Assembly: GCA_009746045.1 (NCBI GenBank)
Contig: RPFO01000082.1
Span: forward strand, 2,076,612 to 2,140,611
Reading direction: 5' to 3'
Origin: Mesostigma viride
Lineage: Eukaryota; Streptophyta; Mesostigmatophyceae; Mesostigmatales; Mesostigmataceae
DNA: 64,000 bases
In this document: positions 52,301-64,000 of the stretch, piece by piece
Layout: each line of letters starts with the position of its first letter
How positions within the stretch are numbered: position 1 is the first letter of the stretch
Translations under genes and position numbers: made by a program
The notes under the pieces: generated by a model
What the model was told of the DNA's origin: nothing
What the model saw: only the letters and a program-made list of their open reading frames with translations
The model's database searches: none

Positions 52301-53547
52301 CATCTAGTGCCTAAAACGTTCCCACACCCGATCCGTTATATTTACCTTTTGCGTCCGCATGTCCTTCATGGGCGGGATCAGTGCTTCCCCCTCCACCTCC
52401 CAGCCCTTGAGCACGTCCAGATTGGTGTACTTGAACTTCTCCGCGTCCCTCACCAACCCCCTCCACAAATCAAACGCCTCGTCGGTTGTCTCCACGAACT
52501 TGCCCTTTTGTTTACCCGCAATCTCGCCAGCTATCGCAGTACTCACTTGCTCGTCAGAGCCCTCGAAAATCACGGACTTCAACATCTGTGTGTAGTGGTT
52601 GCCGTCCAGCACGGCAAACTGCACAAACACGCAAGGCGTCTGGTCTCGAAATTTACCCTTAAGGCCGGCATGGTCCGAGATGTTCAAGCTCCCCAGCGCG
52701 GATTTCGTCAGGTCAACTACTGCCTCACGCTCAGATTCATTTGACCACTCGGACGGATCCAACTCCATGGTGATCAACTCGTCTGAGCAAGCGGCCGCCA
52801 TGTCCTTCAGGGAGTCCGTCCGGAGAATGGACATGGCTTCCTCGGCCGTTGGCGAACGATAGTATCCGAACCTCTGCACGGCACGGTCACTGTCGTCCCC
52901 CGTCAGTATTTTAATGTGGTAAGGAACCTTTTCACTCCTCTGCACCCATAAATTGTAGAGACCTGGATCACGGTCTGCCAGCACCTGCCACGCAAACCGG
53001 AAGATCGGCACGGCACATTTTGCTTTTGTCAGACTTGTGCCGGCCCCCACGAACCACGGCGCGAGCCCCCTACAATTCCGCACCGTCACCGTCCGGTGCC
53101 GCATGAGTTCCGGGAGTTGGCACAAGTTCTCCGTGGGGGCCCGTACTTGAGTCGCAATCGCGGACCCCCCCACGATGTCGACATCGTCTGGAACTAGGCG
53201 TATCTTCTGCCGCAGATGAAACGCCGCCTGTATGGTGTCAGTTAGATTCTTGTCGTGCACTTGAGAGGACGGCGCTGGCTCCCAGGAGTCCAAAATGCTG
53301 GGCTTCGCATTTCCAGCACGTGTCGTCAGCAGCCCCTTCCTCTCAAAGGTCTTCACAATAACCGACCATAAGTCGGTGCCCGGTGCTCGTTGGCGCCAGT
53401 CCTCAAAAAATGTTGTGAGATGCCTTTCCGAACAGTTATGTTCAATCTTGTAAGCCCACTTCCTCCGCTCTTCGTCCGTTCTCTGCCTTGACGGACGCCC
53501 CTGATCACATGCAAAAAACATACAGATAGCCGGAAGGTCAGTACTAT

Positions 53548-54390
53548 GTTCCAACGGCCGTTGGCGACAGAAAAATAACACCCTAATTTCCAGGTTCCAA
53601 CGGCCGTGGGCGCATGAAAATCACACCCTAATTTACAGGTTCCAACGGCCGTTGGCGCATGAAAATCACACCCTAATTTCCAGGTTCCAACGGCCGTTGG
53701 CGACAGAAAAATAACACCCTAATTTCCAGGTTCCAACGGCCGTTGGCGCATGAAAATCACACCCTAATTTTAAGGTTCCGACGGCCGTTGGCGCATGAAA
53801 ATCACACCCTAATTTACAGGTTCCAACGGCCGTTGGCGCATGAAAATCACACCCTAATTTACAGGTTCCAACGGCCGTTGGCGCATGAAAATCACACCCT
53901 AATTTCCAGGTTCCAACGGCCGTTGGCGACAGAAAAATCACACCCTAATTTCCAGGTTCCAACGGCCGTTGGCGCGAGAAAAATGACACCCTATTTTCCA
54001 GGTTCCAACGGCCGTTGGCGCGAGAAAAATCACACCCTATTTTCCAGGTTCCAACGGCCGTTGGCGCATGAAAATCACACCCTAATTTCCAGTTTCCAAC
54101 GGCCGTTGGCGCGAGAAAAATGACACCTTCATTTCCAGGTTCCAACGGCCGTTGGCGACAGAAAAATAACACCCTAATTTCCAGGTTCCAACGGCCGTTG
54201 GCGCATGAAAATCACACCCTAATTTTAAGGTTCCGACGGCCGTTGGCGCATGAAAATCACACCCTAATTTACGGGTTCCAACGGCCGTTGGCGCATGAAA
54301 ATCACACCCTAATTTCAAGGTTCCGACGGCCGTTGGGCAAAAAAAAAATAACACCCTAATTTCCAAATTGCAACGGCCGTTGGCGCAAGA
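53548..54390. repeat. 46-bp satellite, ~19 copies, beyond exon A
   Basis: Same unit as 51849-52300, with three subtypes after the palindrome (gcgcaag, gcgcatg, gcgacag). A few units have a mutated palindrome (ccgacggccgttgg). It directly abuts the hexanucleotide array. Confidence 0.95.
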
Positions 54391-57300
54391 AAATCAAGCA
54401 AGAAAAGGACAAGGACAAGGACAAGGACAAGGACAAGGACAAGGACAAGGACAAGGACAAGGACAAGGACGAGGACAAGGACAAGGACAAGGACAAGGAC
54501 GAGGACAAGGACAAGGACAAGGGCAAGGACAAGGACAAGGACAAGGACAAGGACAAGGACAAGGACAAGGACAAGGACAAGGACAAGGACAAGGACAAGG
54601 ACAAGGACAAGGACAAGGACAAGGACAAGGACAAGGCAAGGACAAGGACAAGGACAAGGACAAGGACAAGGACAAGGACAAGGACAAGGACAAGGACAAG
54701 CACAGGACAGGACGAGGACAAGGACAAGGACAAGGACAAGGACAAGGACAAGGACAAGGACAAGGACGAGGACGAGGACAAGGACAAGGACAAGGACAAG
54801 GACAAGGACAAGGACGAGGACGAGGACGAGGACAAGCACAAGGACAAGGACAAGGACAAGGACAAGGACAAGCACAAGGACAAGGACAAGGACAAGGACA
54901 AGGTGCTGGCACAAGGACAAGGTGCTGGCACAAGGACAAGGTGCTGGCACAAGGCCAAGGCCAAGGCCAAGGCCAAGGCCAAGGACAAGGACAAGGACAA
55001 GGACAAGGACAAGGACAAGGACAAGGACAAGGACAAGGACAAGGACAAGGACAAGGACAAGGACAAGGACAAGGACAAGGACAAGGACAAGGACAAGGAC
55101 AAGGACAAGGACAAGGACAAGGACAAGGACAAGGACAAGGACAAGGACAAGGACAAGGACAAGGACAAGGACAAGGACAAGGACAAGGACAAGGACAAGG
55201 ACAAGGACAAGGACAAGGACAAGGACAAGGACAAGGACAAGGACAAGCACAAGGACAAGGACAAGGACAAGGACAAGGTGCTGGCACAAGGACAAGGACA
55301 AGGACAAGGACAAGGACAAGGACAAGGACAAGGACAAGGACAAGGACAAGGACAAGGACAAGGACAAGGACAAGGACAAGGACAAGGACAAGGACAAGGA
55401 CAAGGACAAGGACAAGGACAAGGACAAGGACAAGGACAAGGACAAGGACAAGGACAAGGACAAGGACAAGGACAAGGACAAGGACAAGGACAAGGACAAG
55501 GACGGACAAGGACAAGGACAAGGACAAGGACAAGGACAAGGACAAGGACAAGGACAAGGACAAGGACAAGGACAAGGACAAGGACAAGGACAAGGACAAG
55601 GACAAGGACAAGGACAAGGACAAGGACAAGGACAAGGACAAGGACGAGGACAAGCACAAGGACAAGGACAAGGACAAGGACAAGGACAAGGACAAGGTGC
55701 TGGCACAAGGACAAGGACAAGGACAAGGACAAGGACAAGGACAAGGACAAGGACAAGGACAAGGACAAGGACAAGGACAAGGACAAGGACAAGGACAAGG
55801 ACAAGGACAAGGACAAGGACAAGGACAAGGACAAGGACAAGGACAAGGACAAGGACAAGGACAAGGACAAGGACAAGGACAAGGACAAGGACAAGGACAA
55901 GGACAAGGACAAGGACAAGGACAAGGACAAGGACAAGGACAAGGACAAGGACAAGGACAAGGACAAGGACAAGCTGGACAAGGACAAGGACAAGGACAAG
56001 GACAAGGACAAGGACAAGGACAAGGACAAGGACAAGGTGCTGGACAAGGACAAGGACAAGGACAAGGACAAGGACAAGGACAAGGACAAGGTGCTGGCAC
56101 AAGGACAAGGACAAGGACAAGGACAAGGACAAGGACAAGGACAAGGACAAGGACAAGGACAAGGACAAGGACAAGGACAAGGACAAGGACAAGGACAAGG
56201 ACAAGGACAAGGACAAGGACAAGGACAAGGACAAGGACAAGGACAAGGACAAGGACAAGGACAAGGACAAGGACAAGGACAAGGTGCTGGACAAGGACAA
56301 GGACAAGGACAAGGACAAGGACAAGGACAAGGACAAGGACAAGGACAAGGACAAGGACAAGGACAAGGACAAGGACAAGGACAAGGACAAGGACAAGGAC
56401 AAGGACAAGGACAAGGACAAGGACAAGGACAAGGACAAGGACAAGGACAAGGACAAGGACAAGGACAAGGACAAGGACAAGGACAAGGACAAGGACAAGG
56501 ACAAGGACAAGGACAAGGACAAGGACAAGGACAAGGACAAGGACAAGGACAAGGACAAGGACAAGGACAAGGACAAGGACAAGGACAAGGACAAGGACAA
56601 GGACAAGGACAAGGACAAGGACAAGGACAAGGTGCTGGCACAAGGACAAGGTGCTGGCACAAGGACAAGGTGCTGGACAAGGACAAGGTGCTGGACAAGG
56701 ACAAGGACAAGGACAAGGACAAGGACAAGGACAAGGTGCTGGCACAAGGACAAGGACAAGGACAAGGACAAGGACAAGGACAAGGACAAGGACAAGGACA
56801 AGGACAAGGACAAGGACAAGGACAAGGACAAGGACAAGGACAAGGACAAGGACAAGGACAAGGACAAGGACAAGGACAAGGACAAGGACAAGGACAAGGA
56901 CAAGGACAAGGACAAGGACAAGGACAAGGACAAGGACAAGGACAAGGACAAGGACAAGGACAAGGACAAGGACAAGGACAAGGACAAGGACAAGGACAAG
57001 GACAAGGACAAGGCTGGACAAGGACAAGGACAAGGACAAGGACAAGGACAAGGACAAGGACAAGGACAAGGACAAGGACAAGGACAAGGACAAGGACAAG
57101 GTGCTGGCACAAGGACAAGGACAAGGACAAGGACAAGGACAAGGACAAGGTGCTGGCACAAGGACAAGGACAAGGACAAGGACAAGGACAAGGACAAGGA
57201 CAAGGACAAGGACAAGGACAAGGACAAGGACAAGGACAAGGACAAGGACAAGGACAAGGACAAGGACAAGGACAAGGACAAGGACAAGGACAAGGACAAG

Positions 57301-60300
57301 GACAAGGACAAGGACAAGGACAAGGACAAGGACAAGGACAAGGACAAGGACAAGGACAAGGACAAGGACAAGGACAAGGACAAGTGCTGGACAAGGACAA
57401 GGACAAGGACAAGGTGCTGGCACAAGGACAAGGACAAGGACAAGGACTAGGACAAGACAAGGACAAGGACAAGGACAAGGACAAGGACAAGGACAAGGAC
57501 AAGGACAAGCACAAGGACAAGGACAAGGACAAGGACAAGGTGCTGGCACAAGGACAAGGTGCTGGACAAGGACAAGGTGCTGGCACAAGGACAAGGACAA
57601 GGACAAGGACAAGGACAAGGACAAGGCTGGACAAGGACAAGGACAAGGACAAGGACAAGGACAAGGACAAGGACAAGGACAAGGACAAGGACAAGGACAA
57701 GGACAAGGACAAGGACAAGGACAAGGACAAGGACAAGGACAAGGACAAGGACAAGGACAAGGACAAGGACAAGGACAAGGACAAGGACAAGGACAAGGAC
57801 AAGGACAAGGACAAGGACAAGGACAAGGACAAGGACAAGGACAAGGACAAGGACAAGGACAAGGACAAGGACAAGGTGCTGGACAAGGACAAGGACAAGG
57901 ACAAGGAAAGGACAAGGACAAGGACAAGGACAAGGACAAGGACAAGGTGCTGGCACAAGGACAAGGACAAGGACAAGGACAAGGACAAGGACAAGGACAA
58001 GGCTGGCACAAGGACAAGGACAAGGACAAGGACAAGGACAAGGACAAGGACAAGGACAAGGACAAGGACAAGGACAAGGACAAGGACAAGGACAAGGACA
58101 AGGACAAGGACAAGGACAAGGACAAGGACAAGGACAAGGACAAGGACAAGGACAAGGACAAGTGCGGACAAGGACAAGGACAAGGACAAGGTGGGACAAG
58201 GACAAGGACAAGGACAAGGACAAGGACAAGGACAAGGACAAGGACAAGGACAAGGACAAGGACAAGGACAAGGACAAGGACAAGGACAAGGACAAGGACA
58301 AGGACAAGGACAAGGTGCTGGACAAGGACAAGGCTGGACAAGGACAAGTGCTGGACAAGGACAAGGACAAGGACAAGGACAAGGACAAGGACAAGGACAA
58401 GGACAAGGACAAGGACAAGGACAAGGACAAGGACAAGGACAAGGACAAGGACAAGGACAAGGACAAGGACAAGGACAAGGACAAGGACAAGGACAAGGAC
58501 AAGGACAAGGACAAGGACAAGGACAAGGACAAGGACAAGGACAAGGACAAGGACAAGGACAAGGACAAGGACAAGGACAAGGACAAGGACAAGGACAAGG
58601 ACAAGGACAAGGACAAGGACAAGGACAAGGACAAGGACAAGGACAAGGACAAGGACAAGGACAAGGACAAGGACAAGGACAAGGACAAGGACAAGGACAA
58701 GGACAAGGACAAGGACAAGGACAAGGACAAGGACAAGGACAAGGACAAGGACAAGGACAAGGACAAGGACAAGGCTGGACAAGGACAAGGACAAGGACAA
58801 GGACAAGGACAAGGACAAGGACAAGGACAAGGACAAGGACAAGGACAAGGACAAGGACAAGGACAAGGACAAGGACAAGGTGCTGGACAAGGACAAGGAC
58901 AAGGACAAGGACAAGGACAAGGACAAGGACAAGGACAAGGACAAGGACAAGGACAAGGACAAGGACAAGGACAAGGACAAGGACAAGGACAAGGACAAGG
59001 ACAAGGACAAGGACAAGGACAAGGACAAGGACAAGGACAAGGACAAGGACAAGGACAAGGACAAGGACAAGGACAAGGACAAGGTGCTGGCACAAGGACA
59101 AGGACAAGGACAAGGACAAGGACAAGGACAAGGACAAGGACAAGGACAAGGACAAGGACAAGGACAAGGACAAGGACAAGGACAAGGACAAGGACAAGGA
59201 CAAGGACAAGGACAAGGACAAGGACAAGGACAAGGACAAGGACAAGGACAAGGACAAGGACAAGGACAAGGACAAGGACAAGGACAAGGACAAGGACAAG
59301 GACAAGGACAAGGACAAGGACAAGGACAAGGACAAGGACAAGGACAAGGACAAGGACAAGGACAAGGACAAGGACAAGGACAAGGACAAGGACAAGGACA
59401 AGGACAAGGACAAGGACAAGGACAAGGACAAGGACAAGGACAAGGACAAGGACAAGGACTGGCACAAGGACAAGGACAAGGACAAGGACAAGGACAAGGA
59501 CAAGGACAAGGACAAGGACAAGGACAAGTGCTGGCACAAGGACAAGGACAAGGACAAGGACAAGGACAAGGACAAGGACAAGGACAAGGACAAGGCTGGA
59601 CAAGGACAAGGACAAGGACAAGGACAAGGACAAGGACAAGGACAAGGACAAGGACAAGGACAAGGACAAGGACAAGGACAAGGACAAGGACAAGGACAAG
59701 GACAAGGACAAGGACAAGGACAAGGACAAGGACAAGGACAAGGACAAGGACAAGGACAAGGACAAGGACAAGGACAAGGACAAGGACAAGGACAAGGACA
59801 AGGACAAGGACAAGGTGCTGGCACAAGGACAAGGACAAGGACAAGGACAAGGACAAGGACAAGGACAAGGACAAGGACAAGGACAAGGACAAGGACAAGG
59901 ACAAGGACAAGGACAAGCGGACAAGGACAAGGACAAGGACAAGGACAAGGACAAGGACAAGGACAAGGTGCTGGACAAGGACAAGGACAAGGACAAGGAC
60001 AAGGACAAGGACAAGGACAAGGACAAGGACAAGGACAAGGACAAGGACAAGGACAAGGACAAGGACAAGGACAAGGACAAGGACAAGGACAAGGACAAGG
60101 ACAAGGACAAGGACAAGGACAAGGACAAGGACAAGGACAAGGACAAGGACTGGACAAGGACAAGGACAAGGACAAGGACAAGGACAAGGACAAGGTGCTG
60201 GCACAAGGACAAGGACAAGGACAAGGACAAGGACAAGGACAAGGACAAGGACAAGGACAAGGACAAGGACAAGGACAAGGACAAGGACAAGGACAAGGAC

Positions 60301-61036
60301 AAGGACAAGGACAAGGACAAGGACAAGGACAAGGACAAGGACAAGGACAAGGACAAGGACAAGGACAAGGACAAGGACAAGGACAAGGACAAGGACAAGG
60401 ACAAGGACAAGGTGCTGGACAAGGACAAGGACAAGGACAAGGACAAGGACAAGGACAAGGACAAGGACAAGGACAAGGACAAGGACAAGGACAAGGACAA
60501 GGACAAGGACAAGGACAAGGACAAGGACAAGGACAAGGACAAGGACAAGGACAAGGACAAGGACAAGGACAAGGACAAGGACAAGGACAAGGACAAGGAC
60601 AAGGACAAGGACAAGGACAAGGACAAGGACAAGGACAAGGACAAGGACAAGGACAAGGACAAGGACAAGGACAAGGACAAGGACAAGGACAAGGACAAGG
60701 ACAAGGACAAGGACAAGGACAAGGACAAGGACAAGGACAAGGACAAGGACAAGGACAAGGTGCTGGACAAGGACAAGGACAAGGACAAGGACAAGGACAA
60801 GGACAAGGACAAGGACAAGGACAAGGACAAGTGCAAGGACAAGGACAAGGACAAGGACAAGGACAAGGACAAGGACAAGGACAAGTGCTGGACAAGGACA
60901 AGGACAAGGACAAGGACAAGGACAAGGACAAGGACAAGGACAAGGACAAGGACAAGGACAAGGACAAGGACAAGGACAAGGACAAGGACAAGGACAAGGA
61001 CAAGGACAAGGACAAGGACAAGGACAAGGACAAGGT
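54391..61036. repeat. AAGGAC hexanucleotide array, ~6.6 kb
   Basis: Over a thousand aaggac units are broken by about 45 interruptions of a few types (ggtgctggcacaagg, ggtgctggacaagg, ggctggacaagg, agtgctgg). Near 54957-54984 it becomes aaggcc. The leftmost 500 bp has more gacgag variants. It has no stop codon in any of six frames, giving artificial open frames of over 2,000 codons (Lys-Asp, Gly-Gln, Arg-Thr and the complementary Leu-Ser, Leu-Val, Cys-Pro dipeptides). I do not regard it as coding. Confidence 0.95.
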
Positions 61037-61044
61037 GCAGTTGT

Positions 61045-62143
61045 AATACGAGTTGTGAGGGTAAGAATGCCACGAATTCCGCCATGGTTCTTGCAGGAAG
61101 TTGCCTTTATTAACAATCAGGAAACACAGACGTAAGTCATGTCACTTCCAAGACTGCACGCAGCACAGACGACAGGGTCGCAGTGCCAAGAGAACGTGCA
61201 CGCAAGAACTAGCGTCCCGGTGTGACCAAGTCACTCATATAGCTTACTAGGGACGCGTCCAAGTATTCAGCTGCACTGTCACAGCTGAACTGTCAATCAA
61301 TTTGATTACACAGACTCTGGCACGCCTTTGGCGCGCAGATCTATCAATTGTCCATACGGCTAGTCCTGTGGACCTATCCGTACACTAGTCAGCATCAATT
61401 GTCTCATAGGTCCTGGCGCGCTACAGTGCGCCTACCTATCAATTGACCATCAAGTCCTGTACAAGTCCTGTCAACGTCCTGCGGACTATCAAAGTGACAC
61501 TTGTACATCCTGTGTCCGTACGCCCACAGTGGCGCGCCGGGTACTGTCGGCACAGCCTAGGAAACGTCATAACTTTTACGTTCCTTAACCAAATGAGGCG
61601 TTCAAGGTGCCGTTGGAAAGAGCGTAACAATCTCTATCCATCTAACGTAAATCCTTTACGTTCTCTTCAATCCCTTCTTTTCTTTAGGGGTCACATCCCC
61701 TGCCAGGGACCCTTGAAGTAGCTTGAAATGTCCTTCACTCCAGCTTGAAGCTTGAACAGATGTCTTTAATGGCCAATGCCATTCCCCCAGCCCTTTCTTT
61801 TAAGGAACTGGAAAAGAAACAGATCTGCCACAGGGAAAACCATTTCATGAGAAATGGAGAAAACCTATGGAAGTGGCATTACAGAGTACCACCAGATATT
61901 AGAAGCACACAAAATTAAATACATACAGGTTAATTCTATGAGGTCTTCTCCAGGAATTAATCCCATCACCTCGGTAGAGCCTCCAGTACAATGACCTTCT
62001 GGCGGTGAGTTACATTAATCCAGATACTAATCCCATAAAACCCAGTACATATTCAATATAAGTACAATAAATCCATGACAATTAAAATACCACTTGACAA
62101 AGTAAGGCGTATTACAATAGTTTGCCTGTCATTCTCTCAACAG
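61045..62143 (-). repeat. Candidate 3' LTR of the copia element
   Basis: Read on the minus strand it would start tgttgagag (at 62143) and end cgtattaca (at ~61045), giving the TG...CA ends usual for copia LTRs. An aataaa lies near its end (~61110). It is rich in inverted repeats (TTCAGCTG/CAGCTGAA near 61266; three atcaattg motifs at 61342, 61395 and 61438). A ggcgcccgtct sequence occurs twice just outside it (62153-62177). The other LTR lies outside the window, so the boundaries are unconfirmed. Confidence 0.35.
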
Positions 62144-62690
62144 GGGTCTATTGGCGCCCGTCTTACGGCGCCCGTCTACTTGCCAGATGGTAAACTGCCA
62201 CAGCAAACAAATGACAAAATGAAACACATAGGCAACAATTAAATCCTGCCCTGGGGAACTAGGGAAGTCTGAACAGGCAAACACCTGAACAGGCCAGCTT
62301 GTAGAAACATAATACCAGGGAATCGAACCCCGCCCTATAAACCCCAGAATAAAGGTTCCCAGACCATTGTGAGAAGTATGTACAAATATACATTTCTTTT
62401 ACAATAGAATACATGGTCTGTAATGGACCTGTCAACCTTGTGTAGTCAACAGCATGAACCCCAGCCAAAACCTGGCTGTATCCTGATTAAAATCAGAGTG
62501 AGTGTACCATGGTCCATGAGCCTTAGTACAGACTAAAATACAGGTATTATGCCAGTCACAATGCTGACACTACCACACAATCTGCTCTCCAATGCCCTAT
62601 AACCATGCACCAGCTTAGACAGCTTGCTGAGATGGGTCCATCAGAGACTGAAGAACCTTGTATTGCACTGCTGCCTTCTGCACTAGCTGG
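62144..62690. other. Region between copia pol and the candidate LTR
   Basis: Non-coding in appearance. It contains a pol III B-box-like ggggttcgattccc on the minus strand near 62320-62333, but no tRNA fold around it. Confidence 0.4.
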
Positions 62691-63999
62691 TCAAAGCATC
62701 AGCAGGATTGTCAACCCAGGGATATGCTCAATATTGGCCAAGGAGGACAACTCCTTAAGAAGGAGATAATCCAAGTCCCTACTTCTGGCCATCTGCCTGT
62801 GCACAAACTGCACCATCCCCATGGAGTCTGTTTTTAGAAGAGTGGTAACCTGAAGTGGCCAAGGAGTGTTAGAAGTCATCTGATGAAGCAACTCCTTCAG
62901 ATAAAGGCTTGTGTGAATGCCTTCACAAATAGCCCTGCATTCTGCCACATCACTGCTGACAGCCACCCGTTTGTGCAGGCGACTAAACCAGCTCACCAAA
63001 CTCCCCAGGCCTTCCTGTCTGAGCACAAAGAGCCCTGCAGCCCTGCCCCTGACCTTGGAGACCTGCCTGCTGTCCATTGAGCTATCCACATACAGCTCCA
63101 TGCAAATGGGTTGTGATAAATCCACTGCAGACAACAGAATGCCAGATGAAGCCCTGACCTGATCAGCCACCTTGGCAGACCCTAGCTCCACCAGCATGTC
63201 ATCAGGCAACCTGGCTATGACCATAAGGTCTGGCCTGGAAATGCCTGCCACCCAAGCAACCATGCCCCTCACCATGGGACACAGTGCCTGTGTGATGGTT
63301 GGAGGAAGCTTGCTAATGAGGGTCTCTTGATAGTCATTGCCCCCCACCAGCAGCATACGCCACTCCCCTCCCTTCTTCACCAGTGTGGCCTCCATGCCCA
63401 CAAACAGCAGAGGCTCATTCTCCACCTGCCATTGCTCCCTACCCAGAGGAAACTTGGACTTAATGATGGTGATCAGCTCCTTAAGCCACGACGTGGAGCT
63501 ATCAGATGTAGGTCATCCCCGTGCAGCGAAGCATACACTGGCAGGCCTTCCCATTGCCCCAAAACAGACAGGGGTCTACAGGAGAGACCTTCAAGTTGCA
63601 ATGCTCCTTCAGGAAACGGTTGAGAGTCTCCCTCCAGATTATTGGACTTGACCTCAGGCCCTCCAGGCCTTTGAGGATTTTAAGGAACTCCGTGTGGATG
63701 TCCCTTTCCATACAGCAGGCACCCTAACATAGAAAGGCGTCTTGCCCTCCCACTTTTCCTGTGCCACATCTGCATCACCCTCCAGAAATGCCCTCTTGAA
63801 GTCTATCACCACTGAGCCATAGTCCAAGCCCTTGTTGAGAAGGCCTAGAAAGACACACAGCAGCAGCCTCCAAGTATCATGCAGCATGCCAGGGGTATAC
63901 AACTCCTCAGCAGTGCACTCACCAGTACCCTTGAACTCATTCAGCACTGGCCTGACATGTGGTACCTTGACCCGTCCACCTCCTTCATCTTGATGACAA
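62691..63999 (-). pseudogene. Ty1/copia pol fragment: reverse transcriptase and RNase H
   Basis: The minus strand, entering from the right edge, has RT motifs: DYGSVVIDFKRAFLEGDADV (about 63825-63770; copia DVKxAFLxG) and GLRSSPIIWRETLNRFLKEH with SPVDPCLFWGNG (about 63655-63560; copia GLKQxPRxW, VDPCLF). After frame changes RNase H follows at 63425-62691: LYVDSSMDSRQVSKVRGRAA, then LVSWFSRLHKRVAVSSDVAE, AECRAICEG, and TDSMGMVQFVHRQMARSRDL. The order RT then RNase H and the motif forms identify Ty1/copia. At least two frameshifts disable it. The YVDD active-site region falls at a frame break near 63500. Confidence 0.85.
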
Positions 64000-64000
64000 A

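Larger units (their letters stand above)
48380..53500 (-). pseudogene. Large unrecognised gene, three visible exons, broken by homopolymer frameshifts
   Basis: Exon A 53500-52346, intron 52345-51734, exon B 51733-49316, intron 49315-49197, exon C 49196 to a stop at 48380-48382. All splice sites are GT-AG and phases agree. Exon A (385 aa) has VGGSAIATQVRAPTENLCQL and EEAMSILRTDSLKDMAAACS. Exon B has KTHMEESWDKPEVPLQDQKE, then after a shift MATVKAKHVPPQCLYDLTYM, then KKKRRKR and a Gly/Arg/Glu minisatellite. Exon C has an acidic DESEEEPPKDDAH patch and HVDTFLVHGVVRKVDKTGVW. Frame must change in a C9 run (~51250-51258), inside the minisatellite, and in a C11 run (~48980-48990). The breaks could be assembly errors at homopolymers or real decay. 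The KKKRRKR stretch hints at a nuclear protein. No family is recognised, and the 5' end is lost in repeats. Confidence 0.5.

Noticed and set aside
51849-54390. CRISPR-like array
   Set aside because: Units are contiguous 46-bp tandem copies with no unique spacers, and the context is eukaryotic.
54391-61036. Telomeric repeat
   Set aside because: The aaggac unit is not the TTAGGG or TTTAGGG type, and the array is followed by retroelement sequence rather than a chromosome end.
54368-61135. Giant open reading frames of 1,000-2,255 codons on both strands
   Set aside because: They are the six translations of the aaggac array. Dipeptide repeats in every frame with no start context or splice signals are expected from a stop-free hexamer.
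62315-62335. tRNA gene at ggggttcgattccc (minus strand)
   Set aside because: No matching acceptor, D or anticodon arms in the 60 bp upstream; the B-box match alone is not enough.

Overview
The window is nuclear DNA of a eukaryote, most likely a green-lineage (chlorophyte/prasinophyte-type) microalga. The inference rests on three things. Genes are split by GT-AG introns. One gene is a plastid-type riboflavin-pathway phosphatase (PYRP2) with a transit-like N-terminus. Another is a long receptor with class III nucleotide-cyclase domains, an architecture common in green algae. The species cannot be named from the sequence. Host genes are GC-rich and spaced by large amounts of mobile and tandem-repeat DNA.

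Layout. 1-2261 (-): a decayed, frameshifted gag/ORF1-like gene that runs off the left edge and is interrupted by a short LINE insertion (240-528). 3020-4322: small, poorly recognised gene pieces with introns of about 50 bp. 6238-7545: LINE fragments and a tandem duplication. 8262-20678 (+): an 11-exon receptor cyclase (about 1,672 aa) with signal peptide, periplasmic-binding-protein-like ectodomain, EGF-like module, one membrane helix and two complementary cyclase domains. 21852-24133: a recent tandem duplication in which one copy carries a 300-bp LINE insertion and the other keeps the empty site. 24484-31370: tRNA-derived SINE copies and several LINE copies, some nested. 31520-35695: a non-autonomous CACTA DNA transposon with a DUF4216-like ORF. 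35798-37822: more LINE and SINE pieces.

38004-40520 (-): a one-exon TPR-SGNH hydrolase-like protein. 41472-44587 (+): PYRP2 in four exons. 47034-48346 (+): an ORF1-only LINE flanked by a perfect 10-bp target-site duplication. 48380-53500 (-): a large unrecognised gene broken by homopolymer frameshifts, with a 46-bp palindrome-bearing satellite in its intron and again beyond its first visible exon. 54391-61036: about 6.6 kb of an AAGGAC hexanucleotide array, open in all six frames. 61045-64000 (-): the 3' half of a Ty1/copia element with a candidate LTR.

The strongest biology is twofold. First, the receptor cyclase has catalytic residues split between its two domains as in animal transmembrane adenylyl cyclases. 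Second, a family of LINE-type elements shares a bulged 3' stem-loop with a CAAC loop and a TTAA-like tail, gives 10-12 bp target duplications, and includes a lineage that carries only ORF1 (HAL1-like), presumably mobilised by reverse transcriptase from the RT-bearing relatives seen beside it.
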